From: OLB7 sp966250335
GTDB lineage: Bacteria > Bacteroidota > Ignavibacteria > OLB7
Length of the DNA stretch: 64,000 nt
Assembly (NCBI GenBank): GCA_966250335.1
Contig: CBINGZ010000017.1
Span: 33,563-97,562, forward strand
Direction of reading: 5' to 3'
Under the pieces are notes generated by a model. It saw only the letters and a list, made by a program, of their open reading frames with translations. It was not told where the DNA came from and did not search any database. Both the position numbers and the translations under genes were made by a program. Shown here piece after piece: positions 37,198 through 45,386 of the stretch. Within the stretch, counting starts at the first letter, position 1, and the number at the start of each line of letters is the position of its first letter.

Positions 37198-37330
37198 AAC
37201 GGAAACGAAGAATTATTGATACGTGACGGAAAGAGCTGGTCGTCGCTAGCTTGTTGAGGGGAGGCGGCATGGGGTCGAACAGGAACCGAGATGCACCAAC
37301 CGGCAGAACAACGGAAGCCAGGAAACCACA

Positions 37331-37361
37331 AAGCCTTTCTACACAGAGTGTAAAAAGGCTT
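37331..37361 (-). terminator. Long hairpin after rplQ (end of the superoperon)
   Basis: AAGCCTTT 37331-37338 and TACAC 37340-37344 pair with GTGTA 37348-37352 and AAAGGCTT 37354-37361 around an AGA loop, with one mismatch. It lies 76 nt past the rplQ stop and upstream of the RRM gene. Confidence 0.65.
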
Positions 37362-37436
37362 GCGGCAAACTTGTAATTATTTTCGAATCTGCAAAGTTTT
37401 TTTTGCGTCACGTTACGACGTGTCGGCCCGCTGCTT

Positions 37437-38129
37437 CTAGTGCGCCGAACCGCCGTCGCCCGTTCCGCCATCCGCCGAAGAGGTGTCTCCGGACCCCGAA
37501 TCGGCGCCGGTCGCCCCTGCGGGAGCATCGGCACCCGACTCCGGCTGCGAAGCGCTCTCGGTCTCCTCGACCGCGGGAGCCTCCTCCACGACCGGAGCCG
37601 CGGCGGCCGCCGCAACCGGCTGGGCGCCGCTCTCCTTCTTCGACTCCTGGGCCGCCTGCTTGGCGCGGCTGCGGGCAACACGCTCGGCGCGCGACAGCAT
37701 CCGCTTGGAGCGGCTGCGGACGGCCGACTCGTCCTGCTCGACGTTGTAGTCGACCAGCTCGATGATCGCCATGCGGGCGCCGTCGCCGAAGCGCTGCCCC
37801 AGCTTGATCACGCGGGTATAGCCGCCCGGACGGTCCGCCACCTTCGGTGCGATCTCCGAGAAGAGCTCCCGCACGACCGTGGTGTCATGGATATCACGGG
37901 CCACCACGCGACGGGCGTGGATGTCGGCCGGCGCCCCGCCGCGCTCGGCGAGGAAGGCGCGCTTGGCCCGCGTAATGATCGCCTCGGCATACCGGCTCGT
38001 CTCCTTTGCCTTGGCCTCGGTCGTTCTGATCCGCTTGTGGCGGAGCAGCGACGTGGTCAGCGCGCGCATCAGAGCCTTTCTATGACTGGCTGTTCTCTTG
38101 AGTTTTCTGCCTTCTACTCGATGTCTCAT
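37437..38129 (-). CDS. rplQ: 50S ribosomal protein L17 with long acidic C-terminal extension
   Basis: The first ~120 residues (from MRHRVEGRKLKRTASHRKA at 38129) are a normal L17, which lies near the peptide exit tunnel. The total of 230 residues is about twice the usual length because of a tail rich in Ala, Glu, Ser, Gly and Asp (EEAPAVEETESASQPE). L17 tails occur in Bacteroidota, but this one is long and probably disordered. A frame reaching 38180 adds a proline-rich stretch before the conserved start and is rejected. It is the last gene of the alpha operon, 65 nt after rpoA. Confidence 0.93.
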   Translation of the reverse strand: MRHRVEGRKLKRTASHRKALMRALTTSLLRHKRIRTTEAKAKETSRYAEAIITRAKRAFLAERGGAPADIHARRVVARDIHDTTVVRELFSEIAPKVADRPGGYTRVIKLGQRFGDGARMAIIELVDYNVEQDESAVRSRSKRMLSRAERVARSRAKQAAQESKKESGAQPVAAAAAAPVVEEAPAVEETESASQPESGADAPAGATGADSGSGDTSSADGGTGDGGSAH

Positions 38130-38194
38130 AGGGGATCGCGGAATTGGCGCCGGCCGAGGGACAGGGCCCGCAGGCGGCAATGATTCGCAGGATA

Positions 38195-39217
38195 CTACTT
38201 GTTCTGGTTATGGTCGTCCTTCAGGTACTTGTCGACGTCCATACCGAACGTCAGCCCGAAATCGTCGATGATCGCCGTAAGCTCGGCAAGCGACTTGCGG
38301 CCGAAGTTGCGGAACTTCAGCATCTCGCTCTCCTGGCGCGAGACCAGGTCGGCGATCGTGTTGATGTTGGCGGCCTTCAGGCAGTTGTGCGAACGGACGG
38401 AAAGCTCCAGTTCGTCCACCGGGGTCAGAAGAATCCGGCGGATGCGGCTGATCTCCGCCTCCTTCGACTCCTCTTCCTCTGCGATCTGCGCCTCCTGGGC
38501 GTCGAAATTGAGGAAGAGCTGGATATGATCGCGAAGGATCTTCGCCGCCGTCGCCAGAGCCTCCTCCGGGGAGATCGAACCGTCGGTCGTGATCTCCAGG
38601 GTCAGCTTCTCGTAGTCGGTCTTCTGACCGACACGGGTCGGCTCCACCAGGTAGCGGACGTTGAGGACCGGAGTGAAGATCGAGTCGATGGCGATCATGC
38701 CGATCGGCTGATCCGGCTGGCGGTTCTCTTCGCTGGGAACGTATCCCTTGCCGCGGCTGATGCGGAACTCGATGCTGAGGGTAATCCCCTCGCTCAGCGT
38801 AGCGATATGATGATCCGGATTGAGCACTTCGAAGGCATCGGTCGCCTCCTGGATGTTCCGACCGGTGAAATCGCCGGGGCCGGTAACATCGAGCGTGATC
38901 CGGTTGGTCTTCTTGTCGAGCTGCTTCAGGCGGATCTCCTTCATGTTCAGGACGATCTCGGCCATATCCTCGGTCACGCCGGTGATCGTCTGGAACTCAT
39001 GGAGAACCCCGTCGATCTTCACGGCGGAAATAGCGCAACCCGGAATGGATGCCAGCAGCACCCGGCGGAACGCGTTGCCGATGGTCGTGCCATATCCTTC
39101 TTCAAGGGGCTGAAGCACAAAGCGACCGAACGTGTCGCTGCGCGTCGATTCGTCAAGCTGAACCCGCTCGGGCATCTGCATGATCGAACTCATCGGCGCG
39201 GTCATTTGCTCTGTCAA
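38195..39217 (-). CDS. rpoA: RNA polymerase alpha subunit
   Basis: The 340-residue protein contains the assembly domain (RFVLQPLEEGYGTTIGNAFRRVLL) and the C-terminal DNA-binding domain (ELELSVRSHNCLKAANINTI, RNFGRKSLAELTAII). Alpha forms the dimer that nucleates RNA polymerase assembly and contacts UP elements and activators. The reading frame starts at a TTG (39217) with AGAGG six nt before it; an in-frame ATG at 39205 is a second option. It has its standard place between rpsD and rplQ. Confidence 0.95.
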   Translation of the reverse strand: MTEQMTAPMSSIMQMPERVQLDESTRSDTFGRFVLQPLEEGYGTTIGNAFRRVLLASIPGCAISAVKIDGVLHEFQTITGVTEDMAEIVLNMKEIRLKQLDKKTNRITLDVTGPGDFTGRNIQEATDAFEVLNPDHHIATLSEGITLSIEFRISRGKGYVPSEENRQPDQPIGMIAIDSIFTPVLNVRYLVEPTRVGQKTDYEKLTLEITTDGSISPEEALATAAKILRDHIQLFLNFDAQEAQIAEEEESKEAEISRIRRILLTPVDELELSVRSHNCLKAANINTIADLVSRQESEMLKFRNFGRKSLAELTAIIDDFGLTFGMDVDKYLKDDHNQNK

Positions 39218-39351
39218 TGCTTACCTCTCGTTCTCTTCGTGGGGAAGGATCTGATAACGATAATTCGAATCTCTGGTCCGTAACGCTGACTGCCCCGCCC
39301 CCTCCGCAATCGATTGCCCGTGCGGCGCGAGGGCGGGGAACAACGTATCGA

Positions 39352-39987
39352 TTACTTCGAGTAGAGTTCGACGACGAGCTGCTCGTTGGCGTTCATCGGG
39401 ATATCGGCGCGGTCCGGCTGGCCCACGAACGTTCCCTTCATGTTCGCCTTGTCGAGCTGCAGCCATGCCGGAACCTGACGTTCGGTAAGGCGCTTCAGCG
39501 ACTCGTGAATCGAATCGAGCTTGCGGCTGCGCGGACGCACCTGCAGGACATCTCCCGGACGGAGAATGTAGCTCGGGATGTTCACCGGACGGTTGTTCAC
39601 CGTGATGTGGCGGTGAAGAACGAGCTGACGGGCTGCCGGACGCGAGGCGGCGAAGCCGAGGCGGTAGACCGTGTTGTCCAGACGGCTCTCGAGCCGCTTG
39701 ACCAGGTTCTCGCCGGTGACGCCGCGCTGGCGGCTGGCGCGCTCGAAGGTCAGGCGGAACTGCTTCTCCAGCAGGTTGTACATCCGCTTGATCTTCTGCT
39801 TCTCGCGAAGCTGCACACCGTACTCGGTCACCTTGGCACGGCGGCCGCCGCTGTTGCCGTGCTGTCCCGGAGGATAGTTACGGCGTTCGACCGGGCACTT
39901 CTCCGTATAGCACTTCGACCCTTTCAGGAAGAGCTTCTGACGCTCGCGGCGGCAGAGCTTGCAGACTGCATCAGTATATCGAGCCAT
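39352..39987 (-). CDS. rpsD: 30S ribosomal protein S4 (zinc-binding form)
   Basis: The 211-residue S4 has the N-terminal four-cysteine motif (CKLCRRERQKLF, then KCYTEKCP), i.e. the zinc-binding form, and the S4 RNA-binding domain ending with RPDRADIPMNANEQLVVELY. S4 is a primary 16S binder and, in other bacteria, represses the alpha operon. The Cys motif contrasts with the zinc-free S14 in this cluster. Placed between rpsK and rpoA as usual. Confidence 0.96.
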   Translation of the reverse strand: MARYTDAVCKLCRRERQKLFLKGSKCYTEKCPVERRNYPPGQHGNSGGRRAKVTEYGVQLREKQKIKRMYNLLEKQFRLTFERASRQRGVTGENLVKRLESRLDNTVYRLGFAASRPAARQLVLHRHITVNNRPVNIPSYILRPGDVLQVRPRSRKLDSIHESLKRLTERQVPAWLQLDKANMKGTFVGQPDRADIPMNANEQLVVELYSK

Positions 39988-40042
39988 GAAATCTGACGAT
40001 GATGAAGTAAGATCGTATTGTCGTAAACGTTGGCCGGCCGTA

Positions 40043-40432
40043 TCAGACGCGACGGCGCTTCGGAGGGCGGCAGCCGTTGTGCGGCAGCGGCGTCATATCG
40101 GTGATCGTGAGGATCTCCATCCCGTTCTGCTGCATGGCACGCACCGCAGCTTCACGCCCGGAGCCCGGACCCTTCACGAACACGTCCAGCTTCCGCAGTC
40201 CCATGTCGTAGGCCTCCTTCGAGGCGTTCTCGGCACAGACCTGCGCCGCATACGGCGTGTTCTTGCGCGATCCGCGGAACCCGTTGCGGCCGGCCGAGCT
40301 CCAGCTCAGCGTGTTGCCGTAGACGTCCGTCAGCGTGACGATGACGTTGTTGAACGTCGCCTTGACATACGCCTTGCCGTGGATATCGGCGACGACTTTC
40401 TTCTTGCGTTTCTGCTGTGTAGACTTAGCCAT
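40043..40432 (-). CDS. rpsK: 30S ribosomal protein S11
   Basis: The 129-residue protein has the family's ATFNNVIVTLTDVYGNTLSW and GPGSGREAAVRAMQ, ending PHNGCRPPKRRRV. S11 lines the mRNA exit channel of the platform and contacts S7 and S18. Full length, between rpsM and rpsD. Confidence 0.97.
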   Translation of the reverse strand: MAKSTQQKRKKKVVADIHGKAYVKATFNNVIVTLTDVYGNTLSWSSAGRNGFRGSRKNTPYAAQVCAENASKEAYDMGLRKLDVFVKGPGSGREAAVRAMQQNGMEILTITDMTPLPHNGCRPPKRRRV

Positions 40433-40501
40433 TCTTCTCTGTAAGGATAATCGACCACGGCGGAACCGGTTCGAGACCGGCCCCGCGCGGCCGCGATCAT
40501 G

Positions 40502-40882
40502 TTACTTCTTGCCTGCTTTCTTCTTGCCGGCGACCGTCTTCCTGCGCCCCTTGCGGGTACGCGAGTTCGTACGTGTGCGCTGCCCGCGAACCGGCAGCCC
40601 GCGACGGTGACGCAGCCCGCGGTAGCAACCGATATCCATCAGTCGCTTGATATTGAGCTGCATCTCGCTCCGCGCCGCCCCCTCGACCTTGTAATCATTC
40701 TGGATGATCATACGGATCCGGTTGACTTCCTCGTCATTCAGGTCCGCCACCTTGCGGGTGGGATCGATGCCGGCAGCCTCCAGGATCTTCAGCGCCGATG
40801 TGGGGCCGATCCCATAGATGTACGTCAGGCCGATGCGAGAATGCTTGTTTCTCGGCAGGTCAACTCCAGCGATGCGTGCCAA
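40502..40882 (-). CDS. rpsM: 30S ribosomal protein S13
   Basis: The 126-residue protein starts ARIAGVDLPRNKHSRIGLTYIYGIG and ends with the basic RTRTNSRTRKGRRK tail that contacts the P-site tRNA. It starts with TTG (40880-40882), confirmed by the conserved N-terminus. A 22-bp perfect palindrome lies 53 nt upstream, overlapping the rpmJ stop. In E. coli the alpha operon is controlled by S4 binding just before rpsM, so this position is a sensible place for control. Confidence 0.96.
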   Translation of the reverse strand: MARIAGVDLPRNKHSRIGLTYIYGIGPTSALKILEAAGIDPTRKVADLNDEEVNRIRMIIQNDYKVEGAARSEMQLNIKRLMDIGCYRGLRHRRGLPVRGQRTRTNSRTRKGRRKTVAGKKKAGKK

Positions 40883-40935
40883 CGTGTATAGCTCCTAAAA
40901 TCTAATGGATATCTCTGACGGATCAAGTGTCCATG

Positions 40936-40957
40936 TGATACGGAACGTTCCGTATCA
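40936..40957 (-). promoter_or_regulatory. 22-bp perfect palindrome at the rpmJ-rpsM junction
   Basis: TGATACGGAAC followed by its exact reverse complement GTTCCGTATCA occupies 40936-40957 and includes the rpmJ stop codon (40955-40957). In RNA it gives a 9-bp hairpin with a 4-nt loop. It could be a processing site, an intercistronic terminator or attenuator, or a protein operator before the alpha-operon genes. Confidence 0.7.
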
Positions 40958-41071
40958 ACCCTGACGCTGCTTGTGCTTCGGGTTCTTCTTGCAGATCACC
41001 CGCACCACGCCCTTTCGCTTGACGATCTTGCAGTTGTCGCAGATCTTCTTCACTGAGGCTCGTACTTTCAT
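40955..41071 (-). CDS. rpmJ: 50S ribosomal protein L36
   Basis: I found this 38-residue gene by translating the gap between infA and rpsM. The protein begins MKVRASVKKICDNCKIV and has the zinc ligands C11, C14, C27 and H33 (CDNC, CKKNPKH). L36 binds 23S rRNA in the large subunit. This is the Cys-containing (zinc) form. Its stop codon lies inside the 22-bp palindrome. Confidence 0.96.
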   Translation of the reverse strand: MKVRASVKKICDNCKIVKRKGVVRVICKKNPKHKQRQG

Positions 41072-41149
41072 GACTCGGTATCCAGTCTATTGCTATTGAG
41101 TGTTTCGGCGTCGGACCTGAATCCCCTTCCCGCCCCGCGGCCGGAAGGC

Positions 41150-41368
41150 CTACTTGTAGCGGTACGTGATCCTTCCCTTCTTCAGATCGTAGGGAGAAAG
41201 CTCGACGGTCACCTTGTCCCCCTGAAGGATCCTGATGTAGTGCATTCTCATCTTCCCGGAGATATGCGCCAGGATCTCATGCCCGTTCTCCAGACGAACC
41301 CGAAACGTGGCGTTCGGGAGTACCTCGGAGACGACTCCGTCGACTTTGATTGCTGATTGTTTACCCAT
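41150..41368 (-). CDS. infA: Translation initiation factor IF-1
   Basis: The 72-residue OB-fold protein (MGKQSAIKVDGVVSEVLPNA, FRVRLENGHEILAHISGKMR, VELSPYDLKKGRITYRYK) is a standard IF-1, which binds the A site of the 30S subunit during initiation. It follows map by 5 nt. Confidence 0.97.
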   Translation of the reverse strand: MGKQSAIKVDGVVSEVLPNATFRVRLENGHEILAHISGKMRMHYIRILQGDKVTVELSPYDLKKGRITYRYK

Positions 41369-41373
41369 ACACG

Positions 41374-42222
41374 CTACTGGTCTGATCTCCCTTCGCTCGC
41401 GACGGAGCTGATCGCCTCGTCGTCGATGACATGATGGGTGAGGACTTCGGCCTCCCCCTCGCGCACCACCACCGTATGTTCGTAGTGCGCCGACGGGCTG
41501 CCGTCCTGCGTCGCTACCGTCCAGTTGTCCGATCGTGTCTTGACCCGGAAGGTTCCGGCGTTCACCATCGGCTCGATGCAGATCACCATTCCTTCGACGA
41601 GCGGCGTATTCTTGAACTGATGCCTCTGGAACGGGCTCGGCACGAAGTTCGGAATCGACGGCTCCTCATGGAGGGTCGTTCCGATCCCGTGCCCCACCAG
41701 ATCCCGGACCACGAAGAACCCGTGATCCTCCACATGACGCTGCACCGCGCGGGAGATGTCGAACACCCTGTTCCCCGCCACGGCCTGCTCGATCCCGAGC
41801 CAGAGCGCCTCGTGGGTGACCTGCATCAGCTTCCGCCCGATCTCCCCCGGATCGCCGACCGCGTACGTCACGGCGCTGTCGCCGTAGAACCCGTTGAGCT
41901 TCACACCGCAATCGAGCGAGACGATATCCCCTTCCTCGAGGGGGCGGTCGTCCGGCAGACCATGCACCACGGCGTCGTTGACGGAGGTGCAGAGCGTGGC
42001 CGGAAAGGCCTCACCGTGGACGACATATCCCTTGAACGCCGGCTCGGCGTTTCGTGAGCGGATATACTCCTCGGCGATCGCGTCCAGGCGACGCGTCGTC
42101 ATGCCGGGGGCCACGTGGCCCTTCAACAGCGTCAGGACCTCCGATACGATCCTGCTCGATTCCGTGATCAGAGCTATCTCGTCCGGGGACTTGGTCCGCT
42201 TGAATCCCGGCTTGCTGGTCAT
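41374..42222 (-). CDS. map: Type I methionine aminopeptidase
   Basis: The 282-residue enzyme removes N-terminal methionine from nascent proteins. The metal ligands are in SLDCGVKLNGFYGDSAVTY (two Asp), VGHGIGTTLHEEPSIPN (His), VICIEPMVNAG (Glu) and a late SAHYEHTVVV (Glu), all in the family order. It lies between secY and infA. The adk gene that often sits between secY and map is not present. Confidence 0.96.
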   Translation of the reverse strand: MTSKPGFKRTKSPDEIALITESSRIVSEVLTLLKGHVAPGMTTRRLDAIAEEYIRSRNAEPAFKGYVVHGEAFPATLCTSVNDAVVHGLPDDRPLEEGDIVSLDCGVKLNGFYGDSAVTYAVGDPGEIGRKLMQVTHEALWLGIEQAVAGNRVFDISRAVQRHVEDHGFFVVRDLVGHGIGTTLHEEPSIPNFVPSPFQRHQFKNTPLVEGMVICIEPMVNAGTFRVKTRSDNWTVATQDGSPSAHYEHTVVVREGEAEVLTHHVIDDEAISSVASEGRSDQ

Positions 42223-42270
42223 AACTGTTCAGTCCCGAAGGTGTTCGTCATGCGGCGGAAGCGCCGGCGA

Positions 42271-43632
42271 TCACTGATTGGCGATCATCCCGGCGCCGCT
42301 GGCCTGGCGTCCGCGCAGCTTGCCGCTCTTCATGAAGCCGTCGTAGTGGCGCATCAGCAGATACGATTCGACCTGCTTCAGCGTATCTAGCGCGACGCCC
42401 ACCATGATCAGGAGGCTTGTTCCGCCGAAGAACGCGGAGAGCTGCGAGGTCACCCCAAGGCCGGCGACGAACGTCGGCATGATGGCGACCAGAGCCAGGA
42501 AGAGAGAACCAGGGACGGTTACCTTCGTAAGAATATTGTCAATGTACTCTTCGGTCGGCTTTCCGGGGCGTACGCCGGGGATGAAGCCGCTGTTCTTCCG
42601 GAGCCGCTCGGCCACGTCGCGCGGGCTGAAGACGATCGCCGTGTAGAAGAACGTGAAGAAGATGATCATCACCGCGAAGACCGCCGCGTGCAGCGGGCTG
42701 TTGTAGCCGAAGTTCACCAGCACCGCCGTCGCGAAGCTGCTCTCCGGGAACGCCTGCGCGATCGAGGTCGGGATGAACATCAGCGACTGCGCGAAGATGA
42801 TCGGCATCACGTTCGCCGTCGTCAGGCTGATCGGAATGAACGTCGTCGGCGTGCTGTAGGTCTTGGTGCCGTAATGGCGCTTGGCGTACTGCACCGGAAT
42901 CTTGCGCGTCGCCTGTGTGAAGAGGACGACGCAGGCGATGACCCCCAGCAGGAGCGCAATGATCACGATCTCGACGATCAGGTTGTGCGCGCCGGAGCTG
43001 ACGAGTTCGAACTCCTGAAGGATCGCGATCGGCAGACGCGACATGATGCCGATGAAGATGATCAGCGAAATGCCGTTGCCGATTCCCTTCTCGGTGATCT
43101 GCTCGCCGATCCACATCAGGAAGACGGTGCCGGCGGTCATCAGGGTCGCCGCGCAGATAACGAACATGAGCCCGTGGGCGGCCGGAAGAACGACGGGAAC
43201 CCCGCCGACATCCGACGTCTGAAGGCTGATGCCGATGGCGACCGCCTGGGCGAACGCCAGAAGCACGGTGAACCCGCGGGTCATGTTGTTGACCCGCTTC
43301 CTCCCTTCCTCACCCTCCTGCTGGAGTTTCTGGAAGTAGGGAACGACCGCCTGGAGAAGCTGGATGATGATCGACGCGGAGATGTAGGGCATGATCCCCA
43401 GCGAGAAGATCGACGCGTTGGAGAACGCGCCGCCGACGAACTGATTGAAGAAACCGAGCATGCCGGTTCCTCCAGTCAGATCGCCGCTCTGAACCGCGCT
43501 TACATCGACGCCCGGGACCGAGATGAACGAGCCGACACGCACCACCAGCAGCATGAGCGCCGTGAAGATGATGCGTTGACGGAGCTCCTCGATCTTGAAG
43601 GCGTTCCGAATACCATCAGTAAACCTACTCAT
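42271..43632 (-). CDS. secY: Preprotein translocase subunit SecY
   Basis: The 453-residue protein has about ten transmembrane segments and typical SecY blocks (LGIMPYISASIIIQLLQAVVP, EGEEGRKRVNNMTRGF, KRHYGTKTYSTPTTFIP, SGFIPGVRPGKPTEEYID). SecY forms the protein-conducting channel used for secretion and membrane insertion. It overlaps rplO by 8 nt and is followed by map 48 nt later. This is the general pathway that exports the many signal-peptide proteins in the window, including T9SS cargo. Confidence 0.97.
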   Translation of the reverse strand: MSRFTDGIRNAFKIEELRQRIIFTALMLLVVRVGSFISVPGVDVSAVQSGDLTGGTGMLGFFNQFVGGAFSNASIFSLGIMPYISASIIIQLLQAVVPYFQKLQQEGEEGRKRVNNMTRGFTVLLAFAQAVAIGISLQTSDVGGVPVVLPAAHGLMFVICAATLMTAGTVFLMWIGEQITEKGIGNGISLIIFIGIMSRLPIAILQEFELVSSGAHNLIVEIVIIALLLGVIACVVLFTQATRKIPVQYAKRHYGTKTYSTPTTFIPISLTTANVMPIIFAQSLMFIPTSIAQAFPESSFATAVLVNFGYNSPLHAAVFAVMIIFFTFFYTAIVFSPRDVAERLRKNSGFIPGVRPGKPTEEYIDNILTKVTVPGSLFLALVAIMPTFVAGLGVTSQLSAFFGGTSLLIMVGVALDTLKQVESYLLMRHYDGFMKSGKLRGRQASGAGMIANQ

Positions 43633-44086
43633 GGATGGTCACCGTGCCGCCCGCCTGCTCGATCTTTACCCGAGCGGCAGCCGAGATTTTATGTGCCGTT
43701 ACGGAAAGCTTTGCTGAGAGATCGCCGGAGCCGAGGATCTTGATCGGCTGATTCCGCTTGGAGGTGACGCCGAGCGCGAAGAGCCCTTCCGGGGTGATCA
43801 CGCCGTCGGTCAACTGCCCTGCATCAGCCAGCTCCTGAAGCCGCGCGACGTTGACAGGCTGGTACTCCACCCGGAACGGGCTGCGGAACCCGAACTTCGG
43901 CACGCGACGCGCAAACGGCATCTGACCGCCTTCGAAGTTGAGCTTCTGCTCGAAGCCGGAGCGGGAGCTGTGACCCTTATGACCACGCGTAGACGTCCCG
44001 CCGCGTCCGGATCCCTGTCCGCGTCCTACCCTTTTCTTCACCTTGGTCGCTCCCGGGGAGCGAAGCATACCTAAATGGTTCGACAT
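43625..44086 (-). CDS. rplO: 50S ribosomal protein L15
   Basis: The 153-residue protein has GATKVKKRVGRGQGSGRGGT near the N-terminus, GGQMPFARRVPKFGF and a C-terminal KILGSGDLSAKLSVTAHKIS, all diagnostic of L15, which joins the large subunit late. Full length; overlaps secY by 8 nt. Confidence 0.97.
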   Translation of the reverse strand: MSNHLGMLRSPGATKVKKRVGRGQGSGRGGTSTRGHKGHSSRSGFEQKLNFEGGQMPFARRVPKFGFRSPFRVEYQPVNVARLQELADAGQLTDGVITPEGLFALGVTSKRNQPIKILGSGDLSAKLSVTAHKISAAARVKIEQAGGTVTIHE

Positions 44087-44129
44087 CGTTCAGTTCAGTA
44101 GCTGGTTGATTCAATTACCTGATGCACGA

Positions 44130-44315
44130 TCACCCTGCGATCGGCTCGACCTTCACAAGATGCTCTACTACTCTGATCATGCCGCGAAGTTCCGGAGTGT
44201 CCGTGTGGACCCGGGAATAGTTCGGCCGTCCGAGCCCGAGAGCTTCGATCGTCCTCTTCTGCTTTACGGGGCGATCGATAACGCTCCGAATCTGTGTGAT
44301 TTTCACTTGTGCCAT
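44130..44315 (-). CDS. rpmD: 50S ribosomal protein L30
   Basis: The 61-residue protein (AQVKITQIRSVIDRPVKQKR, TIEALGLGRPNYSRVH, GMIRVVEHLVKVE) is a complete bacterial L30. It starts 4 nt after the rpsE stop. Confidence 0.96.
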   Translation of the reverse strand: MAQVKITQIRSVIDRPVKQKRTIEALGLGRPNYSRVHTDTPELRGMIRVVEHLVKVEPIAG

Positions 44316-44319
44316 GGCC

Positions 44320-44823
44320 TTACCCTTTCAGAACCTTGGTGACCGGAATGCCGCGGCGCGAGCTGACCGCGTTTGCGTCTTCCAGGCTGACGAGCGCCGC
44401 CAGCGTCGCCTTGACGGCGTTGTGCGGGTTCGACGAGCCCTTGCTCTTGGTGAGAATGTCCTGCACGCCGGCAGCTTCCAGCACGGCACGCACGCCGCCG
44501 CCGGCGATGACGCCGGTACCGGGGGTGGCCGGCTTCAGCAGAACCTTGCCTGCGCCGTACTTCCCGAACACTTCGTGCGGGATCGTGTGGCCGAGCAGGT
44601 TCACCTTCACCACGCTCTTCTTGGCCGCGTCGGTTGCCTTCGTCACGGCAGCAGCGACTTCACGCGCCTTGCCGAGCCCGACCCCGACGTGCCCGTTGCC
44701 GTCGCCGACGACCACGATCGCGCTGAAGCCGAAACGACGGCCGCCCTTGACGACCTTCGCCGTGCGGTTGACTTTGACAACTCTGTCCTTGAGTTCCAGA
44801 TCGGCAACTTTCGGTTTAAACAC
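44320..44823 (-). CDS. rpsE: 30S ribosomal protein S5
   Basis: The 167-residue S5 has KDRVVKVNRTAKVVKGGRRF, VGDGNGHVGVGLGKA, and TGVIAGGGVRAVLEAAGVQD. S5 takes part in decoding fidelity. It begins with GTG at 44823. The 150-nt gap to rplR upstream is the largest between genes in the spc part and contains a consensus -7 element, so expression of rpsE and later genes may be boosted internally. Confidence 0.96.
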   Translation of the reverse strand: MFKPKVADLELKDRVVKVNRTAKVVKGGRRFGFSAIVVVGDGNGHVGVGLGKAREVAAAVTKATDAAKKSVVKVNLLGHTIPHEVFGKYGAGKVLLKPATPGTGVIAGGGVRAVLEAAGVQDILTKSKGSSNPHNAVKATLAALVSLEDANAVSSRRGIPVTKVLKG

Positions 44824-44878
44824 TGTCTATCTGACGTTATCGTGAAAAGGATCGTTCTAGGTCCGCCGGGAAGGGCGG

Positions 44879-44886
44879 CAAAGATA
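44879..44886 (-). promoter_or_regulatory. Candidate internal promoter (TATCTTTG) between rplR and rpsE
   Basis: TATCTTTG on the minus strand fits TAnnTTTG exactly; TTCG (44905-44908) stands 18 nt upstream where TTTG is expected. A start near 44872 gives a ~50-nt leader for rpsE. The surrounding 150-nt gap is unusual in a cluster with short spacers. Confidence 0.5.
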
Positions 44887-44973
44887 CAGAAATTCCCATC
44901 AGTACGAAGTCCGCCCGCCGTTCCCCTCCGAAGTCTCTCCGCAGGGGATGGCGACCGGGGTCCGTACGGCCTT

Positions 44974-45351
44974 CTACACCTGCAGTCCCGCCTCGCGTGC
45001 TCCATCGGCCACGGCCTTGACCCGGCCGTGGTAGAGATAGCCGTTGCGGTCGAACACCGCACGCTCCACGTTCTGTGCCATCAGTCGCATTGCGACAGCC
45101 TTACCGACGATCTGGCCGACGCTCACCTTCCCTCCGGTCGATTCCGCCGCGGCGCTCATCTCCTTGACCATGTCGTCGTTCAGGCTGGAGGCCTGCGCCA
45201 GGGTGCGGCCCGAGAAATCGTCGATCGCCTGCACGTAGATATGGCGGACGCTGCGGAAAACGCTCAGCCGCGGGCGCTCGGCGGTGCCGTGCAGCCTCTT
45301 GCGGATATGTCCTTTGCGCCGCTTGCGGCGCTGTGTGTTCGTTGCGCTCAT
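44974..45351 (-). CDS. rplR: 50S ribosomal protein L18
   Basis: The 125-residue protein (RKRRKGHIRKRLHGTAERPR, SVFRSVRHIYVQAIDDFSG, KAVAMRLMAQNVERAVFDRN, ending ADGAREAGLQV) is a full-length L18, which binds 5S rRNA with L5. A 150-nt gap follows before rpsE. Confidence 0.97.
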   Translation of the reverse strand: MSATNTQRRKRRKGHIRKRLHGTAERPRLSVFRSVRHIYVQAIDDFSGRTLAQASSLNDDMVKEMSAAAESTGGKVSVGQIVGKAVAMRLMAQNVERAVFDRNGYLYHGRVKAVADGAREAGLQV

Positions 45352-45386
45352 AGTCAGAACCGTTCTCTAGAGGTATTGATCTTCTA

